Assembly: GCF_019711655.1 (NCBI RefSeq)
Contig: NZ_JAIGNU010000001.1
Coordinates: forward strand, 124,001 to 188,000
DNA length: 64,000 nt
Source of the DNA: Qipengyuania mesophila
GTDB lineage: Bacteria; Pseudomonadota; Alphaproteobacteria; Sphingomonadales; Sphingomonadaceae
Reading direction: 5' to 3'
Below the pieces are notes generated by a model. It worked only from the letters and a program-made list of their open reading frames with translations. It was not told where the DNA came from and did not search any database. The translations under genes were made by a program, and so were the position numbers. The stretch's first letter is position 1; each line of letters opens with the position of its first letter. Below, piece by piece: positions 34,632 to 43,728 of this stretch.

Positions 34632-35945
34632 GTGACCGCCCATCGCTTTCTCCCCTCAGGCCCGCTGACCGGTCGCATCCGCGTGCCGGGCGATAAGTCG
34701 ATCAGCCACCGTGCGCTGATGTTCGGTGCGCTGGCCGTGGGCCGCAGCCGGATTTCGGGGCTGCTCGAGGGCGAGGACGTGCTCGCCACCGCCGCCGCGC
34801 TGCGCGCCATGGGTGCGCGGATCGAGCGGTCAGGCGACGACTGGGTGGTCGACGGGGTCGGCGTCGGCGGGCTGCTCCAGCCCGAACAGGCGCTCGACAT
34901 GGGCAATTCGGGCACCTCGACGCGGCTGCTCATGGGGCTGGTCGCCAGCCACGGGATCACCGCCGCCTTCACCGGCGACGCGAGCCTTTCGAAGCGCCCG
35001 ATGGGGCGCGTGATCGATCCACTCTCGACCATGGGCGCGAGCTTCACGCCCTCCCCCGGCGGCACGCTGCCGCTGGTGATGGAGGGCATGCAGCCCGCCG
35101 TTCCGGTCACCTATCGCCTGCCCGTCGCCAGCGCTCAGGTGAAGAGTGCGGTGCTGCTCGCCGGGCTCAACACGCCGGGCATCACTACGGTCCTAGAACC
35201 CGTGCCGACGCGCGACCACACCGAGCGCATGCTGCGCGGTTTCGGCGCCGAACTGACAGTCGAGGAAGCGGATGGCGAGCGGATCATCCGGATCCATGGC
35301 CCCGCGGACCTCCACCCCTGCGACATCACCGTGCCCGGCGATCCATCCTCCGCGGCCTTCTTCGCCGTTGCCGCCAGCGTGGTGCCGGGCAGCGACCTCG
35401 TGATCGAAAACGTCGGGCTCAATCCGACGCGCGACGGGATCTTCCGCGTGCTCGGGCAGATGGGCTCGGATATCGAGAAGCTCGACGAACGCGAGGTCGG
35501 TGGCGAGCCGGTCGCCGACCTGCGCGTACGGCACGCGAAGCTGAAGGGCATAAAGGTCGACCCCGCCATCGCGCCGAGCATGATCGACGAATTTCCCGTC
35601 CTCTTCGTGGCCGCCGCCATGGCCGAGGGCACGACCGTGACCAGCGGGCTCGACGAATTGCGCGTCAAGGAAAGCGACCGCCTGTTCGCCATGGCCGCCG
35701 CACTGATGGCTGCTGGCGTGACGCTCGAAGAACGCGAAGACGGCCTCGTGATCACCGGCAGCGGCGGCGAACCGCTCCGCGGCACCGCCAACGCCCGCGT
35801 CGCGACGCATCTCGACCACCGCATCGCGATGAGCATGGCCGTGGCGGGCCTCGCCAGCCGCCACGGGGTGGAGATCGACGATATCGAACCGATCGCGACG
35901 AGCTTCCCCAATTTCACCGCGCTGCTCGACGCGGCCGCATCGTGA
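34632..35945 (+). CDS. aroA: 3-phosphoshikimate 1-carboxyvinyltransferase (EPSP synthase)
   Basis: A 437-residue enzyme of the shikimate pathway, joining shikimate 3-phosphate and phosphoenolpyruvate. It has [11 protein letters not shown] (20-30) with the phosphate-binding Lys/Ser, [16 protein letters not shown], and the end [17 protein letters not shown]. The GTG at 34632 gives the usual family start; the next in-frame ATG (34590) adds 14 unlikely residues, and neither has a strong ribosome site. First gene of aroA-(membrane protein)-cmk. Confidence 0.95.
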   Translation: MTAHRFLPSGPLTGRIRVPGDKSISHRALMFGALAVGRSRISGLLEGEDVLATAAALRAMGARIERSGDDWVVDGVGVGGLLQPEQALDMGNSGTSTRLLMGLVASHGITAAFTGDASLSKRPMGRVIDPLSTMGASFTPSPGGTLPLVMEGMQPAVPVTYRLPVASAQVKSAVLLAGLNTPGITTVLEPVPTRDHTERMLRGFGAELTVEEADGERIIRIHGPADLHPCDITVPGDPSSAAFFAVAASVVPGSDLVIENVGLNPTRDGIFRVLGQMGSDIEKLDEREVGGEPVADLRVRHAKLKGIKVDPAIAPSMIDEFPVLFVAAAMAEGTTVTSGLDELRVKESDRLFAMAAALMAAGVTLEEREDGLVITGSGGEPLRGTANARVATHLDHRIAMSMAVAGLASRHGVEIDDIEPIATSFPNFTALLDAAAS

Positions 35946-36199
35946 TCGACCTCGACATCTACACGCTCGTCGGTTTCGTCGGCATGGCCTGCATCATCGG
36001 CGCCTATGGCTACCTCACCTGGAAGGACGAGCCGAACCCCTACGTGCTGCACGGCACCAATCTCGCCGGCGCGGCGTTGCTGACCGTTTCGCTGCTGGTG
36101 CACACCAACTGGCCGAGCCTGGTGCTCGAAGGCTTCTGGGCGGCGATCGCCCTGTGGGGCTTGGCCAAGGCGCTGAAGGCGCGGGGGACGAAAGCATGA
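35942..36199 (+). CDS. CBU_0592-like small membrane protein
   Basis: An 85-residue protein with three hydrophobic segments: [31 protein letters not shown] and [13 protein letters not shown]. The pattern resembles the CBU_0592-like membrane domain found in alphaproteobacteria; function unknown. The GTG start overlaps the aroA stop by 4 nt (GTGA), and its own stop overlaps the cmk start (ATGA), so it is translationally tied to both sides. Confidence 0.8.
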   Translation: MIDLDIYTLVGFVGMACIIGAYGYLTWKDEPNPYVLHGTNLAGAALLTVSLLVHTNWPSLVLEGFWAAIALWGLAKALKARGTKA

Positions 36200-36816
36200 T
36201 CATCGCCGTCGATGGACCGACTGCCAGCGGAAAGGGCACGATCGCCAAGGCGCTTGCGGCGCATTTCGGGCTGCCGCATCTCGATACGGGCCTGCTCTAT
36301 CGCGCCGTGGGGCGGCAGGTGTTCCTCGACGGGGGCGACCCCGACGACGGCGGCGATGCACTGGCGGCGACGAGCTTTCCCGACAGCCTGCTCGACGATC
36401 CGCAGCTACGCAGCGAGGAGGTCGGCGGGCTCGCGAGCCGCGTCTCGATCCACCCGGCTGTGCGCCAGGCGCTTTACGAGCGGCAGCGCAGCTTTGCCAC
36501 GCAGGAGGGCGGCGCGGTACTCGACGGGCGCGACATCGGCACGGTCATCGCGCCCGAGGCCGAGGCCAAGCTCTTCGTCACCGCCAGCGTCGAGGCACGC
36601 GCGCAGCGCCGCTTCCTCGAGATGCGCGAGCGCGGTGCGGGCGTGACGCTGCTCGAAATCCAGGACGATCTGCGCCGCCGCGACGAGCGTGACAGCAAGC
36701 GCGCGGTCGCGCCGCTGGTCCCGGCAGCCGACGCGATGATCATCGATACCAGCGCGCTGGGCAGGGACGAGGCGATTGCCGCCGCGATCGAGGCGGTCAC
36801 TCAAGCGATTTCATAA
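36196..36816 (+). CDS. cmk: cytidylate kinase
   Basis: A 206-residue kinase that phosphorylates CMP and dCMP. It has the P-loop GPTASGKGT (7-15), the LDTGLLYRAVG segment, DGRDIGT, and RRDERDSKRAVAPL. It is slightly shorter than the usual 210-230. Its ATG overlaps the preceding membrane protein. The stop codon is the first triplet of a 17-bp tandem repeat. rpsA, normally next, lies 2.7 kb downstream behind two accessory genes. Confidence 0.96.
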   Translation: MIIAVDGPTASGKGTIAKALAAHFGLPHLDTGLLYRAVGRQVFLDGGDPDDGGDALAATSFPDSLLDDPQLRSEEVGGLASRVSIHPAVRQALYERQRSFATQEGGAVLDGRDIGTVIAPEAEAKLFVTASVEARAQRRFLEMRERGAGVTLLEIQDDLRRRDERDSKRAVAPLVPAADAMIIDTSALGRDEAIAAAIEAVTQAIS

Positions 36817-36847
36817 TGTCCGACCAAGGCTAATGTCCGACCAAGGC
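36814..36847 (+). repeat. exact 17-bp tandem repeat covering the cmk stop
   Basis: TAATGTCCGACCAAGGC occurs twice in direct succession (36814-36830 and 36831-36847). The first copy starts with the cmk stop TAA. The coding end is therefore unchanged by the duplication, which looks like a recent slippage event. Confidence 0.97.
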
Positions 36848-36875
36848 GCTTGCCGAGTTCCGCGATGACCTATAT

Positions 36876-36891
36876 CGTGTTATATATCACG
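36876..36891. promoter_or_regulatory. palindrome upstream of the MarR-GNAT gene (candidate operator)
   Basis: CGTG-T-TATATA-T-CACG is a palindrome at 14 of 16 positions, 14 bp before the chosen start. It is AT-rich at the centre and placed where MarR-type proteins bind to control themselves. Binding is inference. Confidence 0.5.
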
Positions 36892-36905
36892 TTATGGAGA
36901 TTCGG

Positions 36906-37856
36906 ATGGTCGATGTCGTCGCGCAGATGGGTCCCGCTTTCCTCGGCAGCAGGCTAAAACGACTGGGAGAGCGCATGCAGGCGGGGGCCGCCAGCGTGCT
37001 GAGCGACGCGGGTATCCCGCTGCAACCCGGGCACATGGCGGCCATGGCGGCACTGCGCACCGGCCCCCGGACGGTCGGGCAGCTGGCCGAGGCGAGCGGT
37101 ACCAGCCAGCCCGGGATGACGCGCACCGTGAGCCAGCTCAAGCGGTTGGGCCTCGCGGGCGATGTCGCCTGCGACGACCAGCGCAGCCGGATGATCGCCC
37201 TCACCGACGAAGGCGAGCGCATGGCTCGCCGGATCGCGGAACTGGTCTGGCCTCGCGTCGGCGCGGCGGCGGAAGAGATCCTCTCTCTGGTCGAGGGCGA
37301 TTTCTTTCGCCAGCTGGCGATCATCGAGGATGCGCTGGCCGAGGCATCGATCGCCGAACGCGCGGCCCGGGTACAGCCCTCCGCCCTCACCCTGCGCGAT
37401 TATTCCCCCGCCCTCGCCCGCGAATTCCACGACATCAACGCCGAATGGATCGAAAGCATGTTCGTGCTCGAGGAAACCGATCGCGAGGTCCTCGAACACC
37501 CGCAGGAGCGTATCATCGATCCCGGAGGCGACATCCTCTTCGTCGAGGCCGCGGGGCTCGGCATCGTCGGCACCTGCGCGTTGCAGAAGACCGGCCCCGG
37601 CGCCTTCGAGCTGACCAAGATGGGGGTCCGTGAAAGCGCGCGCGGGCTGAAGGCGGGCGAGTTCCTGCTGCAGGGGATGATCGATCGTGCGCAGGCACTG
37701 GGCGCGGAGAAGCTCTATCTTCTGACCAACCACACCTGTGCGGCGGCGATCCACCTCTATGAAAAGCTCGGCTTCACGCATGATGCAGGCATCATGGCCG
37801 ATTACGGCGCGCGCTACGAACGCTGCGATGTCGCCATGCTCTACACCGGCGACTGA
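36906..37856 (+). CDS. MarR-GNAT fusion: HTH regulator with N-acetyltransferase domain
   Basis: A 316-residue fusion. The N-terminal half (1-150) is a MarR winged helix (TVGQLAEASGTSQPGMTRTVSQLKRLGL with DDQRSRMIALTDEGE). The C-terminal half (about 160-316) is a GNAT acetyltransferase with GIVGTCALQKTG, ELTKMGVRESARGLKAGEFLL (acetyl-CoA loop, degenerate) and NHTCAAAIHLYEKLGF. Such fusions may sense and acetylate small molecules. The ATG 36906 has GGAG 6 nt before it; the ATG at 36894 has no ribosome site. The gene lies between cmk and rpsA. Confidence 0.9.
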   Translation: MVDVVAQMGPAFLGSRLKRLGERMQAGAASVLSDAGIPLQPGHMAAMAALRTGPRTVGQLAEASGTSQPGMTRTVSQLKRLGLAGDVACDDQRSRMIALTDEGERMARRIAELVWPRVGAAAEEILSLVEGDFFRQLAIIEDALAEASIAERAARVQPSALTLRDYSPALAREFHDINAEWIESMFVLEETDREVLEHPQERIIDPGGDILFVEAAGLGIVGTCALQKTGPGAFELTKMGVRESARGLKAGEFLLQGMIDRAQALGAEKLYLLTNHTCAAAIHLYEKLGFTHDAGIMADYGARYERCDVAMLYTGD

Positions 37857-37866
37857 GCGCTTCGTT

Positions 37867-39168
37867 TCAGACGGCGAGCGTGGCGACAGGCTTCCGCGTC
37901 CACTCGACCCCGCGTAAATGCGCTTCGCTGCACAGCTCGGGAGCGATCCCGTAGGCCTGCGGATCGGCGGGCGCGAGAATCGCCACGCTGTCGCGCTTGC
38001 CCGCGGTGCTCGCATCCTTTGCTGCGATCGGCCTCCCGGTGGCGGTGCAGAAGAACACCAGCACGCGCGAACGCTGCCCATCGCTTCGGGGCGCAAGGAC
38101 GAGGCCAAGCCGGTCGCCGTCGAGTTCGACCACGAGGCCTTCGGGATACACGCCCACGCTCTGCATGAAGGCGAACAGCAGTTCGCGGTCGAACTGCCCT
38201 TCCCAGCCCCACATCGCCGTCATCGCCTTGCTGGGGCTCCAGGCGTCCTTGTAGGCGCGGTCCGAGGTCAGCGCGTCATAGACGTCGCAGATCGCGCCGA
38301 GCCGCGCGGCTTCGGACAGCTCCGCCCCGGACAGGCCCGAAGGATAGCCCTTGCCGTCGGGGCGTTCGTGATGGTGGCGGCAGACATCGAGCGCGATCGC
38401 GGGCACTCCGGATGTCCGAGCCAGAATGTCGTAGCCCTGGATCGGGTGGGTGCGAACCGCGTCGAATTCGGCTTCGTCCAGGCTGCCGGGCTTGTCGAGG
38501 ATCGCCTGGTCGACACACATCTTTCCGAGATCGTGGAACAGGCCGGCCAGGCCGTAGTCGAAGACCTCTGCCTCGTCCTTGCCGAGCTGGCGTGCGACAT
38601 TGATCATCAGTGTGCAGACGGCGACCGAATGGAGATAGGTGTATTCGTCCTTCTGCTTGAGACGCAGGACCTCGAGCAGGGCGCGCGGGCATTGCGCGGT
38701 CGAGCCGACGATGTCTTCGACGACATCGCTCACCTCCGCCATGCGAATCGGTTTGCCCGACCGGATGTTCGCAAAGGTTTCGCGCGTCACCGCAAGCGAG
38801 CGTGCGAGGAGCCGCTTGGCCTCGGCGCGCTTGCTGTTGCGGGCAGGCGCGGCACTGTAAGACCCGCGCGACGGCCCGCCGGGCTTCCTCGAACGCAGGG
38901 GCCGGATCGACTCCTTCCCGTCGTCGCACGGCCTAGCTTGTGCGCTCGCGCTCGCTGTGGAAGGGCTGTCCTGCGCGGCTTCTGCCGGTCCCGGCCCCTT
39001 CTCGTCATCGATGATCACGAAGGGCACTGCCGATTCCGCCAGCCTTCGAAGATGGCGGGGCTTTACTTCGAACCGCTTGACCCAGAAGGGATGGTTCAGC
39101 CAGCCGCCGCCGAAGCCGCAGATGAACATGCCCGCCGTGACATCCTGGGGTAAGATCCTGTGTTTCAT
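37867..39168 (-). CDS. HD-GYP domain protein (probable cyclic di-GMP phosphodiesterase)
   Basis: A 433-residue protein. The N-terminal DUF3391 domain (1-60) is followed by a low-complexity linker rich in Ser, Ala and Arg (about 65-120), an HD-GYP domain with HDLGK (His212, Asp213), THPIQG and HHERPDGKGYP (266-276), DVYDALTSDRAY, and about 90 further residues with no family I know. All metal ligands appear intact, so it should hydrolyse c-di-GMP. It is soluble, with no membrane span. It lies on the minus strand between cmk and rpsA. Confidence 0.92.
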   Translation of the reverse strand: MKHRILPQDVTAGMFICGFGGGWLNHPFWVKRFEVKPRHLRRLAESAVPFVIIDDEKGPGPAEAAQDSPSTASASAQARPCDDGKESIRPLRSRKPGGPSRGSYSAAPARNSKRAEAKRLLARSLAVTRETFANIRSGKPIRMAEVSDVVEDIVGSTAQCPRALLEVLRLKQKDEYTYLHSVAVCTLMINVARQLGKDEAEVFDYGLAGLFHDLGKMCVDQAILDKPGSLDEAEFDAVRTHPIQGYDILARTSGVPAIALDVCRHHHERPDGKGYPSGLSGAELSEAARLGAICDVYDALTSDRAYKDAWSPSKAMTAMWGWEGQFDRELLFAFMQSVGVYPEGLVVELDGDRLGLVLAPRSDGQRSRVLVFFCTATGRPIAAKDASTAGKRDSVAILAPADPQAYGIAPELCSEAHLRGVEWTRKPVATLAV

Positions 39169-39494
39169 TTGCGCTTTGTCGGGTAGCCCGGATCCACGTT
39201 TGACTTCTCGTAGGTCGAATTCGGCTTGTGGCGCGGCAACCCCAAAGATTTTCCTAATGAACCGGTTACATAGCGGCGCACGAAGCAATTTCCTTGCCTT
39301 CGGCGCCGGTTTCGCCTAGGCGCGCGCCCGTTCTCGCAATCTGTCGATTGAAAGGACCCGCGCGATGGCAACCGGCCCCGCGCGGCATCGGCCTCTTGCC
39401 CCGTACGGCCCGTGCAATGGTGCGCAGGCAGACGGGTAAAGACCCCGGGAAAACCGGCGGCCGGTAGCAAAACGAACGTTAGGACTACACAACC
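39169..39494 (+). promoter_or_regulatory. rpsA upstream region with 24-codon open frame
   Basis: This 326-bp gap separates the HD-GYP start from rpsA and should hold both promoters. Within it, ATG 39365 preceded by GGA 8 nt upstream opens a 24-codon frame ending TAA 39437-39439, 55 bp before rpsA; the predicted peptide is rich in Pro, Arg, Ala and Gly. It could be a leader peptide of rpsA or chance. An inverted GGCCGGT-like stretch (39465-39475) lies just before the rpsA ribosome site. I see no clear promoter boxes. Confidence 0.4.
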
Positions 39495-41198
39495 ATGGCA
39501 ACTGCAGCCAATCCCACTCGCGACGATTTCGCGAAAATGCTCGACGAGCAGCTCGGCGGCGCCGACGATGGCGGCTTCGAAGGCCGCGTCGTCAAGGGCA
39601 CCGTCACCGCCATCGAAAACGGCATGGCGCACATCGATGTCGGCCTGAAGAGCGAAGGCCGCGTCGACCTCAAGGAATTCCAGCGCGGCGAAGGCGATGT
39701 CGCACCGGGTGTCGGTGACGAAGTCGAAGTCTATGTCGACCGCGTCGAAAACGCCGACGGCGAAGCCATGCTGTCGCGCGACCGCGCCCGCCGCGAAGCC
39801 GCCTGGGACAAGCTCGAAAGCGAGTTCGGCGAAGGCAAGCGCGTCGAAGGCCGCATCTTCGGCCGCGTCAAGGGCGGCTTCACCGTCGACCTCGACGGCG
39901 CCGTGGCCTTCCTGCCCGGCAGCCAGGTCGACATCCGCCCCGTGCGCGACGTCACCCCGCTGATGGACATGGCCCAGCCCTTCCAGATCCTCAAGATGGA
40001 CCGCCGCCGCGGTAACATCGTCGTCTCGCGCCGCGCGGTTCTGGAAGAAACCCGCGCCGAACAGCGCAGCGAGCTGATCGACAAGCTGGCCGAAGGCCAG
40101 GTGATCGACGGCGTGGTCAAGAACATCACCGACTACGGCGCCTTCGTCGACCTCGGCGGTATCGACGGCCTGCTCCACGTCACCGACATGAGCTACAAGC
40201 GCGTCAACCACCCGAGCGAAATGATCGAGATCGGCCAGACCGTGACCGTCCAGATCATCCGCATCAACGAAGACACGCAGCGCATCAGCCTCGGCATGAA
40301 GCAGCTGGAATCGGATCCGTGGGACGGCGTCGCCGCCAAGTACCCGGTCGGCATGAAGCTGACGGGCACCGTCACCAACATTACCGAATACGGCGCCTTC
40401 GTCGAAATCGAACCGGGCATCGAGGGCCTGGTCCACGTTTCGGAAATGAGCTGGACCAAGAAGAACGTGCACCCGGGCAAGATCGTCTCGACCTCGCAGG
40501 AAGTCGAAGTGATGGTTCTCGAGGTCGACAGCGAGAAGCGTCGCATCAGCCTCGGCCTCAAGCAGGCCCAGCGCAACCCTTGGGAAGAGTTCGCCGAGAA
40601 GCACCCGGTCGGCTCGAAGGTCTCGGGCGAAGTCAAGAACGCCACCGAGTTCGGCCTCTTCATCGGCCTCGACGGCGACGTCGACGGCATGGTCCACATG
40701 TCGGACATCGCCTGGGGCATCTCGGGTGAAGACGCGCTCGCGCTGCACCGCAAGGGCGAGCAGGTCGAAGCCGTCGTGCTCGACGTCGACACCGACAAGG
40801 AACGCATCAGCCTCGGCATGAAGCAGCTCGAAAAGGGCGCGCCGACCGAAGCCGGTGCCTCGGGCTCGCTCCGCAAGGGCGAAACCGTCACCGTCACCGT
40901 CCTCGAAGTCCGCGATGGCGGCCTCGAAGTGCAGGTTGGCGAAGACGGCGCGACCGGCTTCATCAAGCGCAGCGACCTCGGCCGCGACCGCGACGAACAG
41001 CGCCCCGACCGCTTCCAGGTCGGCAGCAAGGTCGACGCCATGGTCACCGGCTTCGATCGTTCGAAGAAGCCGAACTTCTCGATCAAGGCTCGCCAGATCG
41101 CCGAAGAGAAGGAAGCCGTTGCACAGTTCGGTTCGTCGGATTCGGGTGCCTCGCTCGGCGACATCCTCGGCGAAGCGCTGAAGAAGAAGGAAGACTAA
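39495..41198 (+). CDS. rpsA: 30S ribosomal protein S1
   Basis: A 567-residue S1 with six S1 (OB-fold) repeats: two N-terminal ribosome-binding ones and four RNA-binding ones, the latter marked by repeated GTVTNITEYGAFVEI and RRISLGLKQ-type segments. S1 brings mRNA to the 30S subunit. Length is normal. The codon pattern is strongly biased to preferred codons, as expected of a highly expressed gene. It is followed by a strong terminator. Confidence 0.98.
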   Translation: MATAANPTRDDFAKMLDEQLGGADDGGFEGRVVKGTVTAIENGMAHIDVGLKSEGRVDLKEFQRGEGDVAPGVGDEVEVYVDRVENADGEAMLSRDRARREAAWDKLESEFGEGKRVEGRIFGRVKGGFTVDLDGAVAFLPGSQVDIRPVRDVTPLMDMAQPFQILKMDRRRGNIVVSRRAVLEETRAEQRSELIDKLAEGQVIDGVVKNITDYGAFVDLGGIDGLLHVTDMSYKRVNHPSEMIEIGQTVTVQIIRINEDTQRISLGMKQLESDPWDGVAAKYPVGMKLTGTVTNITEYGAFVEIEPGIEGLVHVSEMSWTKKNVHPGKIVSTSQEVEVMVLEVDSEKRRISLGLKQAQRNPWEEFAEKHPVGSKVSGEVKNATEFGLFIGLDGDVDGMVHMSDIAWGISGEDALALHRKGEQVEAVVLDVDTDKERISLGMKQLEKGAPTEAGASGSLRKGETVTVTVLEVRDGGLEVQVGEDGATGFIKRSDLGRDRDEQRPDRFQVGSKVDAMVTGFDRSKKPNFSIKARQIAEEKEAVAQFGSSDSGASLGDILGEALKKKED

Positions 41199-41229
41199 GC
41201 TCTTCCCGCCCGCTTCCGGGTAACAGGCA

Positions 41230-41262
41230 AGGCCCGTCGCTCACCTCGAGCGGCGGGCCTTT
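41230..41262 (+). terminator. intrinsic terminator of rpsA
   Basis: AGGCCCGTCGCTC (41230-41242) pairs with GAGCGGCGGGCCT (41248-41260), 12 Watson-Crick pairs and one G-T, with a 5-nt loop; TT follows. It lies 31 bp after the rpsA stop. The T-tract is short (TTTCC), but the stem is very stable. Confidence 0.85.
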
Positions 41263-41316
41263 CCTATGTGCAGGATCGAGCCTAGGCTGCCGTCGCAACG
41301 TAGCGCGATAGGGCCA

Positions 41317-42081
41317 ATGAAACCCATGCTCGAAGTCCACCAGTTCCCCTGCCTGTCCGACAATTACGGATACCTCCTCCACGATCCCGCCAGCGGCGAA
41401 ACCGCGGCGATCGATACGCCCGATGGCGCGGAATACCTGCGCCAGGCCGAGGCGAAGGGCTGGCGGATCACGCAGATCTGGAACACGCACTGGCACCCAG
41501 ACCACGCTGGCGGAAACAAGGCTATCGTGGAGGCAACCGGGGCCACCATCGTGGCACCGAAAGAGGTCGAGAAGCTCAGCCCGATCGACCGCGTCGTGGG
41601 CAATGGCGACGCGGTGACGCTGGGCGAATGGACCGCGCGCGTGATCGACGTCTCGGGCCATACCAACGGCCATGTCGCCTATCACATTGCCGCGGCGGAC
41701 ATGGCCTTCGTCGGCGACAGCGTCTTCGCACTGGGCTGCGGGCGGATGTTCGAGGGCGAGGCGGAACAGTTCTGGCACAGCCTCGAGCGCATCCGCAGCC
41801 TGCCCGACAACACCATGCTCTATTGCGCGCATGAATATACGCAGGCCAATGCGAAATTCGCGCTCCATGCCGATCCCGACAATACCGAGCTCAGGCTCTA
41901 TGCCGCGCGCATCGACGAGAAGCGCGAGCGCGGCGAGCCGACGGTGCCGACACTGCTGTCGCGCGAGCTGGCGACCAACCCCTTCCTGCGCGCCGACGAC
42001 GCCGATCTGCGCGACCGCTGGGGCGGCAGCAGCCCCGCCGAGACCTTCGCCGCCCTGCGCGCCGCCAAGGACAATTTTTGA
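41317..42081 (+). CDS. gloB: hydroxyacylglutathione hydrolase (glyoxalase II)
   Basis: A 254-residue metallo-beta-lactamase-fold enzyme that hydrolyses S-lactoylglutathione, the second step of methylglyoxal removal. The metal motif is THWHPDHAGG (His58, His60, Asp62, His63), followed by GHTNGHVAY and CAHEYTQANAKFA, the last being specific to glyoxalase II. ATG 41317 or 41326 are both plausible; a start at 41266 would overlap the terminator. The stop overlaps the next gene by 4 nt. Confidence 0.95.
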   Translation: MKPMLEVHQFPCLSDNYGYLLHDPASGETAAIDTPDGAEYLRQAEAKGWRITQIWNTHWHPDHAGGNKAIVEATGATIVAPKEVEKLSPIDRVVGNGDAVTLGEWTARVIDVSGHTNGHVAYHIAAADMAFVGDSVFALGCGRMFEGEAEQFWHSLERIRSLPDNTMLYCAHEYTQANAKFALHADPDNTELRLYAARIDEKRERGEPTVPTLLSRELATNPFLRADDADLRDRWGGSSPAETFAALRAAKDNF

Positions 42082-43055
42082 CCGCCATGAAGGCCGTTCT
42101 CGTGCGAGAGCTGTCGCCCGACCTCTCGGGTGTCGAGCTGGCCGAAATCGGGCGGCCCAAGGGCGAGGTTCTGGTGCGGGTGCGCGCAGCCTCGCTCAAT
42201 TACCCCGACCTGCTGATGACGCGCGGCGAGTACCAGTTCAAACCCGAGCCGCCCTTCGTCTCGGGTCTGGAGATGGCGGGCGAGGTGGTCGAGGCACCGG
42301 CCGATAGCGGCTTCATCCCCGGCGACCGGGTGCGCGGCGGGGCAAAGACTGGCGCTTTTGCCGATTATGTCGCCCTGCCCGCTGCCTCGCTGCGCAAGAT
42401 TCCCGACGGCCTCGATTTCCCCACGGCGGCGGCGATGGGCGCGGCCTATCACACCGCCTATGTCGCGCTGGTCGAGATCGGCGGGCTCGAGGCCGGGCAA
42501 ACCGTGCTGGTTCATGGCGCGAGCGGCGGGGTCGGCCTCGCCGCCTGCGACCTCGCCAAGGCAATGGGGGCCAAGGTCATTGCCGCCACGCACCGGGAGG
42601 ACAAAGTCGAGGCCTTGCGCACAATCGCACGGCCCGACGCAGCGATCCTCAACACCGGCCGTTTCCGCGAGGATATCGCGACGCTGACAGACGGAAGGCT
42701 CTGCGATCTCGTCTACGACCCCGTCGGCGGCGACGTCTTCGACGAGAGCACGCGCTGTGTGACCTTCGGCGGCAAGCTGCTGGTGATCGGCTTCGTCGCC
42801 GGTCGCATCCCCGAAATCGCGGTCAATATCCCGCTGATCAAGGGCTTCTCGGTGGTCGGCGTGCGCGCGGGCGAATATGCCCGGCGCTTCCCCGATCGCG
42901 GGGCGAGGATCGCCGATGCCGTGGACGCACTCGCCGCCGAAGGCCGCATCAAGCCGCATGTCGACCGCACCCTCCCCCTCGACCGCTGGCGCGAGGCCTT
43001 CGAGGCGATGCAGCGCGGCGAGATCATCGGGAAGCTCGTGCTTCAGCCGGGATAA
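42078..43055 (+). CDS. NADPH:quinone oxidoreductase family protein
   Basis: A 325-residue zinc-free MDR protein: GroES-like domain (RAASLNYPDLLMTRGEYQ, GLEMAGEVVEAP) and Rossmann domain (VLVHGASGGVGLAACDLAKAMGA). Such enzymes reduce quinones or enones with NADPH. Two starts compete: TTG 42078, with AAGGA 6 nt upstream and a TTGA overlap with gloB, and ATG 42087, which fits the family start MKAVLV but has no spaced ribosome site. I prefer the TTG. It converges with the FMN reductase gene, overlapping by 13 nt. Confidence 0.9.
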   Translation: MTAMKAVLVRELSPDLSGVELAEIGRPKGEVLVRVRAASLNYPDLLMTRGEYQFKPEPPFVSGLEMAGEVVEAPADSGFIPGDRVRGGAKTGAFADYVALPAASLRKIPDGLDFPTAAAMGAAYHTAYVALVEIGGLEAGQTVLVHGASGGVGLAACDLAKAMGAKVIAATHREDKVEALRTIARPDAAILNTGRFREDIATLTDGRLCDLVYDPVGGDVFDESTRCVTFGGKLLVIGFVAGRIPEIAVNIPLIKGFSVVGVRAGEYARRFPDRGARIADAVDALAAEGRIKPHVDRTLPLDRWREAFEAMQRGEIIGKLVLQPG

Positions 43056-43651
43056 GGATCCGCCTTGAGCAGCCCCGCCAGGTGCGCTGCATTACTCGCT
43101 ACCATCTCAGCAGTCTGCGTCACCTTGCGCGGACGGTGCTCCAAATCCTTGAAGTCGGTCGCATGCATCGCCTCGCCCACCCAATAGCAGGCGGCGACGG
43201 CCGGAATCGTCCAGCCCGTGTCGTTCAGGCTCTGAAACAGCTGAGAACTCACCCAGTGCGCACCATCCTCGTTGCCGACGATGGCCGCGACCGCGACTTT
43301 GCCATAGCTCGGCATTCGCCCCGCCTCGTCGGTTTCGGAGAGGAAGGCATCCATCCTCTCGAGCACGCGCTTCGCCACCGACGACGCTTGCCCCATCCAG
43401 ATCGGGGTCCCGAACACGAGGATGTCGGCAGCGAGTATCCGTTCGCGAATGGCCGGCCATTCGTCGCCTTCGCCCTCGTCGGAGCTTACCCCCGGCAGCA
43501 CATCATGATCGACAACACGGATCGTTTCGCCCACGGTCACGCCATGATTGGTGAAATGTTCGCCGAGCACCTCGATCATGGCGTCGGTCGAGCTCTTGCG
43601 AGCGGATGATTTGGCCAGCGAACAGTTTATTGCGCATGCGGAAAGGGCCAC
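43043..43651 (-). CDS. flavodoxin-like NADPH-dependent FMN reductase family protein
   Basis: A 202-residue flavodoxin-fold protein. The FMN phosphate loop is SARKSSTDAM (about 16-25) and the second contact FGTPIWMGQASSVAKRVLERMDAF; GNEDGAHWVSSQLFQSLND follows. Family members are WrbA- or YwqN-like NAD(P)H oxidoreductases with FMN. It is a single gene, convergent with the quinone oxidoreductase, which acts on similar substrates; a link is possible but unproven. Confidence 0.88.
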   Translation of the reverse strand: MALSACAINCSLAKSSARKSSTDAMIEVLGEHFTNHGVTVGETIRVVDHDVLPGVSSDEGEGDEWPAIRERILAADILVFGTPIWMGQASSVAKRVLERMDAFLSETDEAGRMPSYGKVAVAAIVGNEDGAHWVSSQLFQSLNDTGWTIPAVAACYWVGEAMHATDFKDLEHRPRKVTQTAEMVASNAAHLAGLLKADPYPG

Positions 43652-43728
43652 GGTTTTCTCCTGCGTTCACAGGAAAAAGCCGCAGCCCTTGCAATTCGTT
43701 CCGTGCCGGGCCGAGGCCCGTGCGAGGA

